Part shown: positions 24,535 through 34,300 of the stretch, in pieces
How positions within the stretch are numbered: position 1 is the stretch's first letter
How the letters are laid out: each line of letters opens with the position of its first letter
Source of the DNA: Suillus spraguei
Taxonomy: Eukaryota; Basidiomycota; Agaricomycetes; Boletales; Suillaceae
Assembly (NCBI GenBank): GCA_016800925.1
Contig: JABCPU010000119.1
Location: 1 to 64,000 of the forward strand
Direction of reading: 5' to 3'
DNA length: 64,000 nucleotides
Notes under the pieces: model-generated
The model's database searches: none
Told to the model about the DNA's origin: nothing
What the model saw: the letters and a program-made list of their open reading frames with translations, nothing else
Translations under genes and position numbers: made by a program

Positions 24535-25095
24535 TCATTGAGTCGCGTCATCGTTCTGTTCTCCTTGAGGATCAGAGTAGGGTAATAGCCAGGCGTGGTC
24601 TCTTGGGGGACCTGGAGTCTGCACCTCATGGTCAGTAGATAGGCCTAGTTGTAATTCACAGCCCAAAACGCACCCGACTTGGTTTGTAGTTTCATTGTAA
24701 TGCACTGTCCACTTGAACGCAGAGTCAGGGCTCATGAAGACTTGCATCGCCTCCTGCAAATCCGTGCAAAGAGCTAAGATCCACATCAGAACTGCTCCCC
24801 GTATACACTTACTACATCCCATGCCAAGCACAGGCCAGAGCTTACGTTCTGGACTGCCCTGTAATATACCGCGTCGTCCACGCCGGTAATCCCAGCCTGA
24901 CTTTGAGGTTGCCTCCACTATTGATATCACCCGTCAGCGCCAGGGTCGGAATAAGAATTTCATCTCTAGTCGCCTACTGACCATCTGAGAGGGGCTACTG
25001 TTGAAGAGATTACCTTTGATACCCACGCCGCCTTCGACTTCCGTCAACGCGAGAGAAGGATACTGCACGTTTATAATGAATTGGTATTGGGACAT
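24535..25095 (-). CDS. Unrecognised small protein, three exons
   Basis: ATG 25093-25095 (MSQYQFIINVQYPSLALTEV) is joined by canonical introns at 24918-25013 and about 24772-24840 to a last exon with LCTDLQEAMQVFMSPDSAF and WTVHYNETTNQVGCVLGCEL, stopping at 24535. An alternative second-exon frame reading GVDDAVYYRAVQN is also open, so the middle is uncertain. No signal peptide, membrane helix or known domain is evident. A T13 tract lies just upstream at about 25106-25118. It sits between the GH55 and GH45 genes; a role with them is not shown by the sequence. Confidence 0.35.
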
Positions 25096-26203
25096 GATGA
25101 CTGAGATTTTTTTTTTTTTGGAGGCGAGGAGGAGAATATGAGAAGAGTTGGTTTTCAAACTCGCGATCACATCATTTTATATATGCATCCTTCAGAATAG
25201 GGACTCGATATTCTGCTCCTGAATCGGGACATTGAACAACTAAACGCTAGTGGCAAACCATACTGCAATTGCAACTCACCGTCTCATGATCATCAGCTAT
25301 CGTGACCACCTGGAACTTTCAGAAGCCATCTGCATCATTCTTCGTTTCCGCATGCCAAGGATGTTTGATAGATTTACCTCATCCCTTTAACTTTTTAAGG
25401 TCAAGCATCCCTCCATTGTGGGCAAAGTTCAATTGATCTCTCCAGTGACTGGTACGTACCACGCCCTGGCAAATTCATACTCGCCTTCCAAGGATGTTCC
25501 TCGATAGTGTTAGGACGAGCGTTTTCCAAGAGTAGTCACTTTTTCAGCCTAGCAACTTCCATAGCGGTGATTTGCAAATTGTTTCCTCAATTTCGCTAGC
25601 GAGGAATATTTGTTAATTGTGTGGCAGGATCATTATGTGATTTCTCACCGGCAGTAGTGTTCGTTCGATGCTGCAAAGAGACACCTCAGCACCCGGCACC
25701 CGTAGAGCACTTTAAGTTTATAGTTCACATAGAAATATATTCGGAGTGCGGTCGGTGCATGAACAAAAGTATTGCCAATACAACAATTGAGTATTAAATT
25801 CAAAATGTCTTCGTGATATCACTTACTAAGTTACTGCAATATCCTGTGCTGTAAATAGACGAGGACGACCACTTTCCAGAGCTTTTCGAACAAATGGCAG
25901 AACCTATGAGTTGCAAGGGCCGAAGAACTCGATTTACTGTTCGATGGCATGATGGTCGGCAGTCGATGTGCTAGTACTCCCCAAGTTATGATAACGACTT
26001 ACAAAAGTGGTTTAGCACGAGGGCCTCCGTTAAGCTGCTCAAAGTTCGAGTTCACTTAGGACTCGGGAGGCATTAAGCGTCGTCCTAAATGTTATGGCGC
26101 ATATAGCGCAGTAAGCAGTACTGCATCCCAAACTCCCTAAACTTTGTCATTCGTAGTCCTAACCCCAGTCAGTTTTGGCTTCCACAAAAGAAATTGAAGG
26201 ATA
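25096..26203. other. Intergenic, no gene seen
   Basis: No coding segment of useful length on either strand. A poly-T tract near 25110 is the only simple feature. Confidence 0.45.
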
Positions 26204-26464
26204 CCTTTCTCCGGCACAGTTTGCGGGGTCCAACCTTAACATCAAACATTGGGAGCCGATCTATTTTGGAATGGCAACACACTCGGGAGTCGGCACTCAA
26301 TCATGAAGATATTTTAAATTTACGTTTATGTAAGACAGATTTAGCGATGCTCGGCTCCCAAGTGGACCTGATGGGCCCTTACCGTTCCGAAATAGATTGG
26401 CTCTCGAATCTATCATTCGACGACTCACGTTGGGTTGGACCCCATAAACTGTGCAGGAGAAAGG
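26204..26464. mobile_element. 261-bp MITE with TA target-site duplication
   Basis: Terminal inverted repeats begin CCTTTCTCC and match for about 32 bp with three mismatches (26204-26235 against 26433-26464). A second matched block lies inside (AGCCRATCTATTT on both arms), so much of the element folds back on itself. It is flanked by TA at 26202-26203 and 26465-26466, the duplication typical of Tc1/mariner (Stowaway-like) transposition. It has no transposase; a 91-codon open frame crossing it is a by-product of the repeat. Confidence 0.8.
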
Positions 26465-26466
26465 TA

Positions 26467-27028
26467 TGAAGCTTTTCTATGTTTTGTCGTCTTCATTGTC
26501 CTACTCACCATGTCCCACGGTCTTTGCGTACAGCATCATGCTTCAGCCATTTTCTGATCTTGGTGCCCGAGTCCATACACCGTGTGCTAACACGCTGACG
26601 AGTTGAATCACGACACTCGACGTGAATGAATACACGTCATGTCGTCGCATGACCAACAGTTTTGGACACATTAGCACGAATGCAGTTGGGAAACAGATAA
26701 CATAGCAAGTTGTTTCCGGCATTCAAGTTCTCCTACTAGTTGGTATGCTTTCCCAAATCGCTATGAAGCACGTGTATGAAGCGCGGACACTTGACAAGTC
26801 GTGCAATGACACCTGATGTGTCTTCGATCGTGAACGTAAAGAATACATGCTGTACGGAGCAGCCGTCGGTTTTGTACGTGTTCAAACGGGGTATGTCAAA
26901 AAACACAAAGCCGGAAAACCCAAGAAATTACAACACGTGCGATAGTAGCGATACAACGAGTGTGACAACAGGAAGGAGTAAAATTGACGAGGATATTGCG
27001 AATCCAGAAGTTTGTGTGTCAGGTCTTT
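26467..27028. other. Intergenic, no gene supported
   Basis: The plus-strand open frame at 26776-27123 overlaps the last GH45 exons on the other strand and has no recognisable pattern, so it is treated as chance. Confidence 0.4.
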
Positions 27029-27966
27029 TTAGCCGCAACTGTCAGAAATTTTTTCAAAAAATGGGCGAGAGCATACGTACGGGATGCCATTGTTGTCAGA
27101 ATACGACGGACAAGTATTATTAGTACTTCCCTGACGAAAAAGTGCGTTAACGATTAAATGTAGGGTAGCAAATGACTCACAGTTGGATCGTCAGGGCAGC
27201 ATGCGCTGTATCCCAAATTAGCCACGCTCCCAAGAGCAGCAGCGTGATTCCAGCCTTCCCAATTTGTACAGGAGACCGACTGGTAACTAATATTCCAGAC
27301 GCCAAAGTCCTGGTTGCACAATGATATGCATAAATAAGCACGACAGTAATGGGTCGCCTTACAGTATAACCTAAAAGCGCGAATTGATTATGCGTGCAGA
27401 TGGTGATCTCGGTACTCACCATAAAGCGTTTCATCTGATGGAAAGAAATCATTTGGAATTGAAGATGATGGCCATGCAAGGTCAAAATTCAAGTAGTGAC
27501 CACCACTATGCGAAAATTAGGCGTCGAAACCACGAGACAAGTGTGCTTACGCATTCGGTCCATAAGTAGTTCCATTACACCAACCGGAATGAGATAATGG
27601 ACACAAGTCAGTAACTTTTATGACCACTGACTTTGTAACGTTGGGGTAGAAAGGGGGATTTGAAAGGAAAGAATTTAGCAGGGTGAGATTAAAGCATTGT
27701 CCACAAGCGGGGCCGTAAGATGTACTGCTACCATATGCCATCTGATTCATTGCAGCAGTTGGATAGTCTGTGCTAGTGGATGTACACCCGCATGCTGCAA
27801 TGAAGTTTTCGGGAAGGGTGTAGTGTGTCATAGTGGCATATCCATCTGGCGAATAGTCGATCCACTCTGAAGCCCATGATATGTGTGGTAGAAAGGAGAG
27901 AAAAATAAGGATGAAAGACAGAAGTCGCGACAAGCACGTCGCATTGAAATCGCTCCATGGGACCAT
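27029..27966 (-). CDS. GH45 endoglucanase (Cel45A-like, basidiomycete subfamily C type)
   Basis: Secreted endo-beta-1,4-glucanase with a double-psi beta-barrel fold, related to expansins. ATG 27964-27966 starts MVPWSDFNATC and is followed by a hydrophobic signal sequence (LLSFILIFLSFLPHISWA). Then GYATMTHYTLPENFIAACGC, TAAMNQMAYGSSTSYGPACG, QCFNLTLLNSFLSNPPFYPN, VVIKVTDLCPLSHSGWCNG (catalytic-acid Asp), GGHYLNFDLAWPSSSIPNDF, DFGVWNISYQSVSC, WNHAAALGSVANLGYSACCP and a short tail GSTNNTCPSYSDNNGIPCG, stop 27029-27031. All exon phases agree. One exon is only 8 nt (27363-27370). Length and Cys pattern are complete; no cellulose-binding module. It is divergent from ECO1, with about 190 bp between start codons. 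Confidence 0.9.
27363..27370 (-). other. 8-nt microexon in GH45 gene
   Basis: GTTATACT (minus strand) lies between introns 27371-27419 and 27310-27362, both GT...AG. It encodes most of GYT in the family segment LYGYxDFGVW and keeps the frame. Confidence 0.85.
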
Positions 27967-28157
27967 TTTTAAAAAAGAGAGAAGGACGGCCTGAAAGCCT
28001 GCACTGGAAAGTTTTGAAACTAGCTGTTCATAACGACGTTGGATTAACATACATACGCTACACGTGATGAGGTCACGTGTGCGTAAGCATGTAAAACGCG
28101 TCGCGCCACGCTGTTTTGTAACTATTGTTGATCCCATCGCCTGCAAGGTTGCAACAG
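27967..28157. promoter_or_regulatory. 191-bp divergent promoter region, GH45 / ECO1
   Basis: Only 191 bp separate the two start codons, so the two genes must share promoter DNA. It contains CACGTG-like motifs (near 28060 and 28074), which are candidate bHLH sites only. Confidence 0.45.
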
Positions 28158-29223
28158 ATGCAATCGATGAACAAAGTCAAACGCACCTACAGCTCGCGCT
28201 CGCGGCTGTCACTCCCATCCTCCTCACCATCGTCATCACCGCCGTCGACAATGAAGCGTAAGTGCTTCGGGGAAGGTGCCGAGAACGAGCCCCCAACAAA
28301 GAAGCGGATAACAACCAAAACGGCACCTTCGGGGAGGTTGGCAAAGCCCAAACAAAGTGTCCTAAGGCAACTTCACTTCTCTATAGAGACCTCGGTTCTA
28401 CGAACCTGCACAGTTTGTGGCCTCTCATATACATGTGGCGCACCGGACGACGAGTCATTGCATCGTGCCCATTGCTTACGTGTGCAAAGGGGAATGGAGT
28501 GGGGTAGAGAGGAAGAACGGGAAGCAGAGAAAGCTGGTGTGGAAGAGATACAATCTGCAGTGAAGCTGAAGAATGGAAAGAAAGGTCGCATTATCTGTTT
28601 CAAGGCGAACGTCGGTGGGAGAATTGGATCTAAGGTGAGCGGATTGCATTATGCTTACCATGCACTCGTACCATGAGCTCTGATTGACACTTCCGAAGCT
28701 TACAATATTGCTCGAGACGATAAATCTTGCCCTTTCATCTCCTCCGCTATCAACCGACGTTTTACAATCATCGAAGGCATACCTCTATCTGATACCATCA
28801 CTGACCAATGCGCACCGGGAGAAAATAGTGGGCTGCGTTATTGCTCAACGAATATCTACCGCCATGACTGTTGCCGCTCCTCCAGAAACCTTACTCAAGC
28901 GTAATTCCAATCAAGCCACTGACCACGATTTGCCCACGTCATTGCCGACTCACAGATTGGTCGCAGTCGACACGACCTCGGGACTCTTTTGCCATCCAGA
29001 GGCCTTACCTACTCCCCTTGGTATACCGCGTCTATTTGTCTCATCGGCACATCGACGGCAAGGTATCGCTAGCCGCTTGTTATCAGCTGCGGCCGCGACA
29101 TTTATCCATGGTTGTCCACTCGACCCTGTCAATGGCGATGTCGCGTTTACACAACCGACCGAAGGGGGGCACGCTGTCATGCAAAACTGGGGCGGGGGAG
29201 GTGTGAGAATATATGAGGAGTAA
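28158..29223 (+). CDS. ECO1: N-acetyltransferase ECO1 (sister-chromatid cohesion)
   Basis: Nuclear acetyltransferase that modifies the cohesin subunit Smc3 during S phase to establish cohesion. Two exons (28158-28634 and 28699-29223; intron 28635-28698). After a basic Ser-rich start comes a C2H2-like finger (CTVCGLSY ... HRAHC). The second exon carries the acetyltransferase core: AYLYLIPS, KIVGCVIAQRI, LGIPRLFVSSAHRRQGIASR (acetyl-CoA loop) and a C-terminal FTQPTEGGHAVMQNWGGGG, diagnostic of the ESCO/Eco1 family. About 330 residues, close to the usual fungal length. Start could be 28158 or 28167. Divergent from the GH45 gene. Confidence 0.93.
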
Positions 29224-29622
29224 GATACCGATCAAGAGGTGTGCAATTTCTTACATACGCCCGGCAGTATTGAGCGCTGAGCGAACGGCGAAAACCATGC
29301 ATGATCGGGATTGCAGGGCATTGTACATAATACGTACAACAACGAAACTACTGTTGATTTGAATACGTTTTGTAAGCTACCTATGCAAGATATAGTACAT
29401 CAACCGATTTTCGTGCAATGGCAGGCGTAACAAGCGGTGCGACGAGAAAGCGTGTGCAAGGTAGCAAGAAACGATAGTAACTTTTCACAGAAGGGTCAAG
29501 CGAATGGAGCGCCGGTGAGAGGCTGACCCCTAAACTCTTAATCACCAAAGAAGATCGTGTACAGACTTACAGTACATGGACATGCGGAGAACTGGCTGGA
29601 AATGTATGTTGAGGCACCATCA
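29224..29622. other. Intergenic, convergent gene ends
   Basis: A 399-bp gap between the ECO1 stop and the end of the minus-strand unknown gene. Nothing recognised. Confidence 0.4.
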
Positions 29623-30998
29623 TCAATCACCAACTTGCATAGATCGCCGGTGGAGAGAACGCAGAGCAATGATAAGTTGCTGCGCCTCAAACTTGTCGAT
29701 CCTGCTTTCTCGCACAGAATCACGCAAAAGGACATGGACGTCCTCCTCTGACCATGTTGCTACGAGAAGAAGACGTGACTGATTCTTGATGCCCAATGTC
29801 ATACATTCCTCCAGTAAATGGCCAAGCGCTGCGCCACCGAGGAAGTTCCTGACAGGTGTTGTATCGTAGGGGTCGTTCGACGCCAATACTGTACTCGCGG
29901 ATGATGCGCGCCTTGGTTGATTGTTGCACTCGCGTGAGGTGGTATATTGTGTTGACATGGCCAACGGAGACAGAGAACGATTCGTAGTTCGAGAAGCATT
30001 CGTTAGGGTAGTGTTTGAGATGGATGGCTTGATCAAAGTCGGATAAGTTGTGGTACATTCTTCAATTTAACGGATGTCAATCACCTTTTGGACCATAACT
30101 TGGATGCCATTGGAGATGAATAAACGAGAAGCTCCTTCATTTACCTCGGAGTCAGAGGTTGTCTGTAGTATTACCGTTATGAGATACAGAAGCTGTCAGA
30201 GATAAAACTTTTCTTACCTGGGAGATCAGAGGACCCACTGATGGCTGGGAATTTGCCAGCATGCGTTCCTCGGCGTTGTCAACAGACATGTCATGATTAT
30301 CGCCCCTACCCAATCTCCATCTGCAATGTCGTGACGGTGTGCCATTTGATAGAAGCGTGAACCCGGCACCGCTTTGGCATGAAGAAATGCATCGACGTAT
30401 TTGAGTAAATGCGCATGTGCACAGTCGTTATCTCTGAAAATCGGAAAGGCTTTTTGAACCTGAGTCATCAATTATGAGTGGTGCTCCTATCGTTTAAATT
30501 GATAGACGCCCGTACATCCGCTAAGAATCGCTCTTTGATAATTTGCTCCTGCTCCCTAGGTTTTCGACCGATCTCGAAGTGCTTCAGCGCGAGGGTTCGT
30601 ATGCGGTGCTGTTTGGAAAGTCAGCCATCAAGATACCAATGTGCAGTGTAGTGGTGGTCCATCGACATCACTGACCTTGATCGCTTGAAACTGGCTGTCT
30701 TGGTCCCCGCGTATACCTAGTGCTTTGCGGAAAGCCACTTGGGTTTTTCCTCCCCTTTCTTTGAGCATGAGCCTGGTTCCTGCAACTCTGGGCATTTCTG
30801 AGAATGTTGGAGTACTGGCGATGATTGAAGATATAGATATACTCTTTGTTACACTCAGACTCCAGGTATTTATCGTTGAATCCGGGACTTCGAGATTATC
30901 TGACCTCTGCCAGATCACCTGTGAGAGGAGTTCACACCAGATAATTTCAAAAGTTATCAGATCAGGTAGTGATCTAAAACCGACTGAATTATCAGTGG
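29623..30998 (-). CDS. Unknown multi-exon protein, 5' end unresolved
   Basis: A chain of exons with agreeing phases can be followed. About 30998-30680: WCELLSQVIWQRSDNLEVPD, STPTFSEMPRVAGTRLML, KTQVAFRKALGIRGDQDSQF. Then HRIRTLALKHFEIGRKPREQ, VQKAFPIFRDNDCAHAHLLK, YVDAFLHAKAVPGSRFYQMA, HRHDIADGDW, LFISNGIQVMVQK, and a last exon (about 30022-29623) with FLGGAALGHLLEECMTLGIK and RESRIDKFEAQQLIIALRSL. Introns are 48-70 nt. The middle is helical and basic; no known domain identified. The first exon seems to begin after an acceptor at about 30999, so a short upstream exon, toward the GLT1 stop, is missing. Could be lineage-specific. Confidence 0.5.
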
Positions 30999-31305
30999 AC
31001 TAAAGGAGACATGCGACGTGCATCGTGCCCTGCCTTCTTGCAACGTTATCGTCGAAGTGGTCACCTTAAGTCACAAGGCTAGTATACGGGCACTTTTGAG
31101 CTCTTCTATTGCCAGTGCCACAAGATATCACTCCGCATAGACCGGAAAGGTGACCCTCTGAGGGAGACTGTGAGCCACGAACGAAAATAGATTGCTAATG
31201 GATATACTCTCAGGCCATACTGTACAATGATATAGATGAATACAATATCTTCAAAGATTCTTATAGATTTATCTGATGAAAATGCGAAGCCGTCTGCCGA
31301 GACGC

Positions 31306-34300
31306 TCAAGCAGACACTTCAACTGCTTGTGTGACATTGCTAGGAGGAGGCACGAAGGTCTGGTGTAATTAATGTCAGCAAACAATCACAATGACCGTGG
31401 GTAAGGCTCCTTACCCTGATTTTAATACCACCAGCACTAGGTAAACGTGTGGACCCTGCACTCAACCAAGCATCAACCTCAGCAGCAGCGCCCCGTCCCT
31501 CACTGGAATAATTCATTATTACTCGAATTTGAGGTAAAAGTTCCACCTACTTGATACCCCATACGATCAACGACTGACCACGGCGGCAGTCACCGGCCGC
31601 AAAGACACCTTCAACATTTGTCGTGTATTTCTGCAGGGATCGTTGAGTTTAGAAAAGTATGATATATGTCGCAGAATGAACCTTCGGAGGCGTCTGGATG
31701 TTTGATCTGATATCTTGCTTAATACCCAGGGCCTCAGGAGCTTGTGACTGCGGACCCAGGAAGCCAAGAGCTAAGAAGACCAGTTGCGCAGGGAAAAACT
31801 TCCCAGAGCCAGGCACCTCCTCCATCTTCCATCGCCCGCTACTATCCTTAGTCCACTCAACTCGGACTATTCCGAGACGCGAAGCGTCAACATCAAGTAC
31901 AATCTTCGGGAAGCCTTGACGCACCAATATTCAGGCCCTTGAGCTTCCCAGCATCGTCAAGAACGAATTCCTTCGTGGAAATACAGTATTCCCGTGGATC
32001 TAAGACAGTAAGGAAAGAAGGTCAACTGACGGCAAAGTTCACTCACCATTGCCAAAGTGCGCAGCAACTTCGGTATGACCGTAATCGGCCCGGAAAATTC
32101 TGATGGAAGATTAATCAGATCGATTGTTGCATGTTAGAAAATTGGAAACACCAACCTAGGCCATTGTGGCCAAGGGTTGTCTCTGCCACGTGAACCTGGA
32201 GGCTTGGGTAGAAGCTCAAAGTTTGTTACGGAATTGGCGCCATGCCGCATGGATGTGCCAATGCAGTCGTTGCCGGTATCACCGCCACCAATGACAATGA
32301 CATCTTTACCCCTAGCGTTAATGTAGGACCCATCCTGCAGCTCTGAGTCCAGGAGGGACTTAGTGTTCAGCTAAAAAAGGCGTTCGAACATTTTAATTAA
32401 AAATAGGCGATGGACGAACCTGAAGGAATTCCATAGCAAAGTGAATGCCGTCTGCATTGCGGTTGGAAATATTGAGATCGCGAGGCCACGTTGCTCCCGT
32501 GCACACAATGACTGCATCATTTTCTGCTCGGAGAGCGCCTGCATCAACATTGACCCCAACATGAGCGTTTGGTACGAAGGTCTTCGAAATGATTAGCGAG
32601 ACTATAAATCACAAGGGTCACAAAGACGCACGACTCCCTCGGCTTCCATCAAATCCAAGCGGCGTTGCACGATCGTCTTGTCGAGCTTCATGCTGTGGCG
32701 GGTCAGGATTGTCGACAGGATTTGATTACAATCGACTCACTTTGGAATACCATACATGAGAAGACCACCCATGCGATCATTGCGATCATATACAGTGACG
32801 AGATGTCCCGCTTTGTTAAGTTGATCAGCACAGGCCAGACCAGCAGGGCCGGAGCCAATGATCGCGACTCGCTTTCCAGTTCTGAAGCTAGGTGGATTAG
32901 GGGTCATCCATCCCATCTCGAAGCCCTAATTATCCAAAATAAGCGACATTAACAATGAGGTACCTAGCCAACGTACTTTATCAATGATGGCGCACTCAAT
33001 GCTCTTGATACCAACAGGCTGCTCATTGATACCTAGTACACACGCGCCTTCGCAAGGTGCAGGGCAGACACGACCAGTGAACTCGGGGAAATTGTTCGTC
33101 ATAAGTAGTCGGTTAAGAGCATCGCGCCACTGGCCCTTGAACACGAGATCGTTCCACTTGGGAATGATGTTTGAGATCGGGCATCCTGTATCAGACTGAC
33201 AGAATGGAACACCACAATCCATGCATCGAGCAGATTGATACTTCAACTCGCTCTCAGTCAAGCGGATCGAGATCTCTTTCCAGTCTTTGACACGCTTTCT
33301 AGGGGGTCTGTATGCCTCGTTCAATCGATGATACTTCATGAATCCTCGAGCTTTGTCCAATTTGTGAAGACGCTGTTTTGTGGTCGAGTCATCGACAGTG
33401 GAATCCTCCAGATCTGTAACGGCAGGCTCATGGCGTTTGGGAGTATGGATCGTTGCTGGTTCCTTCGGGAGGAGGATATCTTCTAGTCCCTCTGATGCAA
33501 GATCAACTTGACTAGCGGTACGAGATGGGACCAAGTCGATAACACTAAGCCTCATCTTTTCCTCCTTCTCTTTAGTGGCCTGCTCTTCCAATACACGCTT
33601 GTAGTCGAGTGGCATGACACGAACAAAGAGCGGGAGTAAATGGTGGAAGTCATGAAGGACGCGATCGGCAACCTCAGAACCAGTGTAGTGACGATGGTCC
33701 TCGATGAGGCTACGCAATGCAGCGATTTCACGTGGGTCACTGACCTTTCCGAGCTCCACCATCTCTATATTGACCTTCGATGCGAAAGTGTGAGCGGTAT
33801 CGAGCACGTATGCAATGCCACCACTCATTCCAGCAGCGAAATTGCGCCCAGTAGTTCCTAGGACCACAACGCGTCCACCAGTCATATATTCGCATCCATG
33901 ATCACCTGTGCCTTCGACGACAGCGTTTGCCCCCGAGTTGCGGACAGCAAAACGTTCGGCAGCAACACCTCGGATGAAAGCCTCGCCTGATGTGGCACCG
34001 TACAAGCAAACATTGCCAATGATGATATTCTCTTCAGCCTTGAAAGTTGATTGTTTAGGGGGATAAACGATGAGACGCCCACCGGACAGGCCTTTTCCGA
34101 CATAGTCGTTAGCGTCACCTTCCAGTTCGATTGTGATGCCGGGAGCAAGGAAAGCACCACAGGACTGTCCTGCTGAACCACGCATGCGAATATGGATAGT
34201 ATCCTTCGGCAACCCTTCTTCCCCATACAATTTGGAGACGCGATGTGATAACGACGTGCCGAGGGCGCGATCTGTGTTTGTGACGTCACACTCGATATGA

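Noticed and set aside
26776..27123. 115-codon plus-strand open frame
   Set aside because: It overlaps terminal GH45 exons on the other strand and has no family pattern or splice chain.
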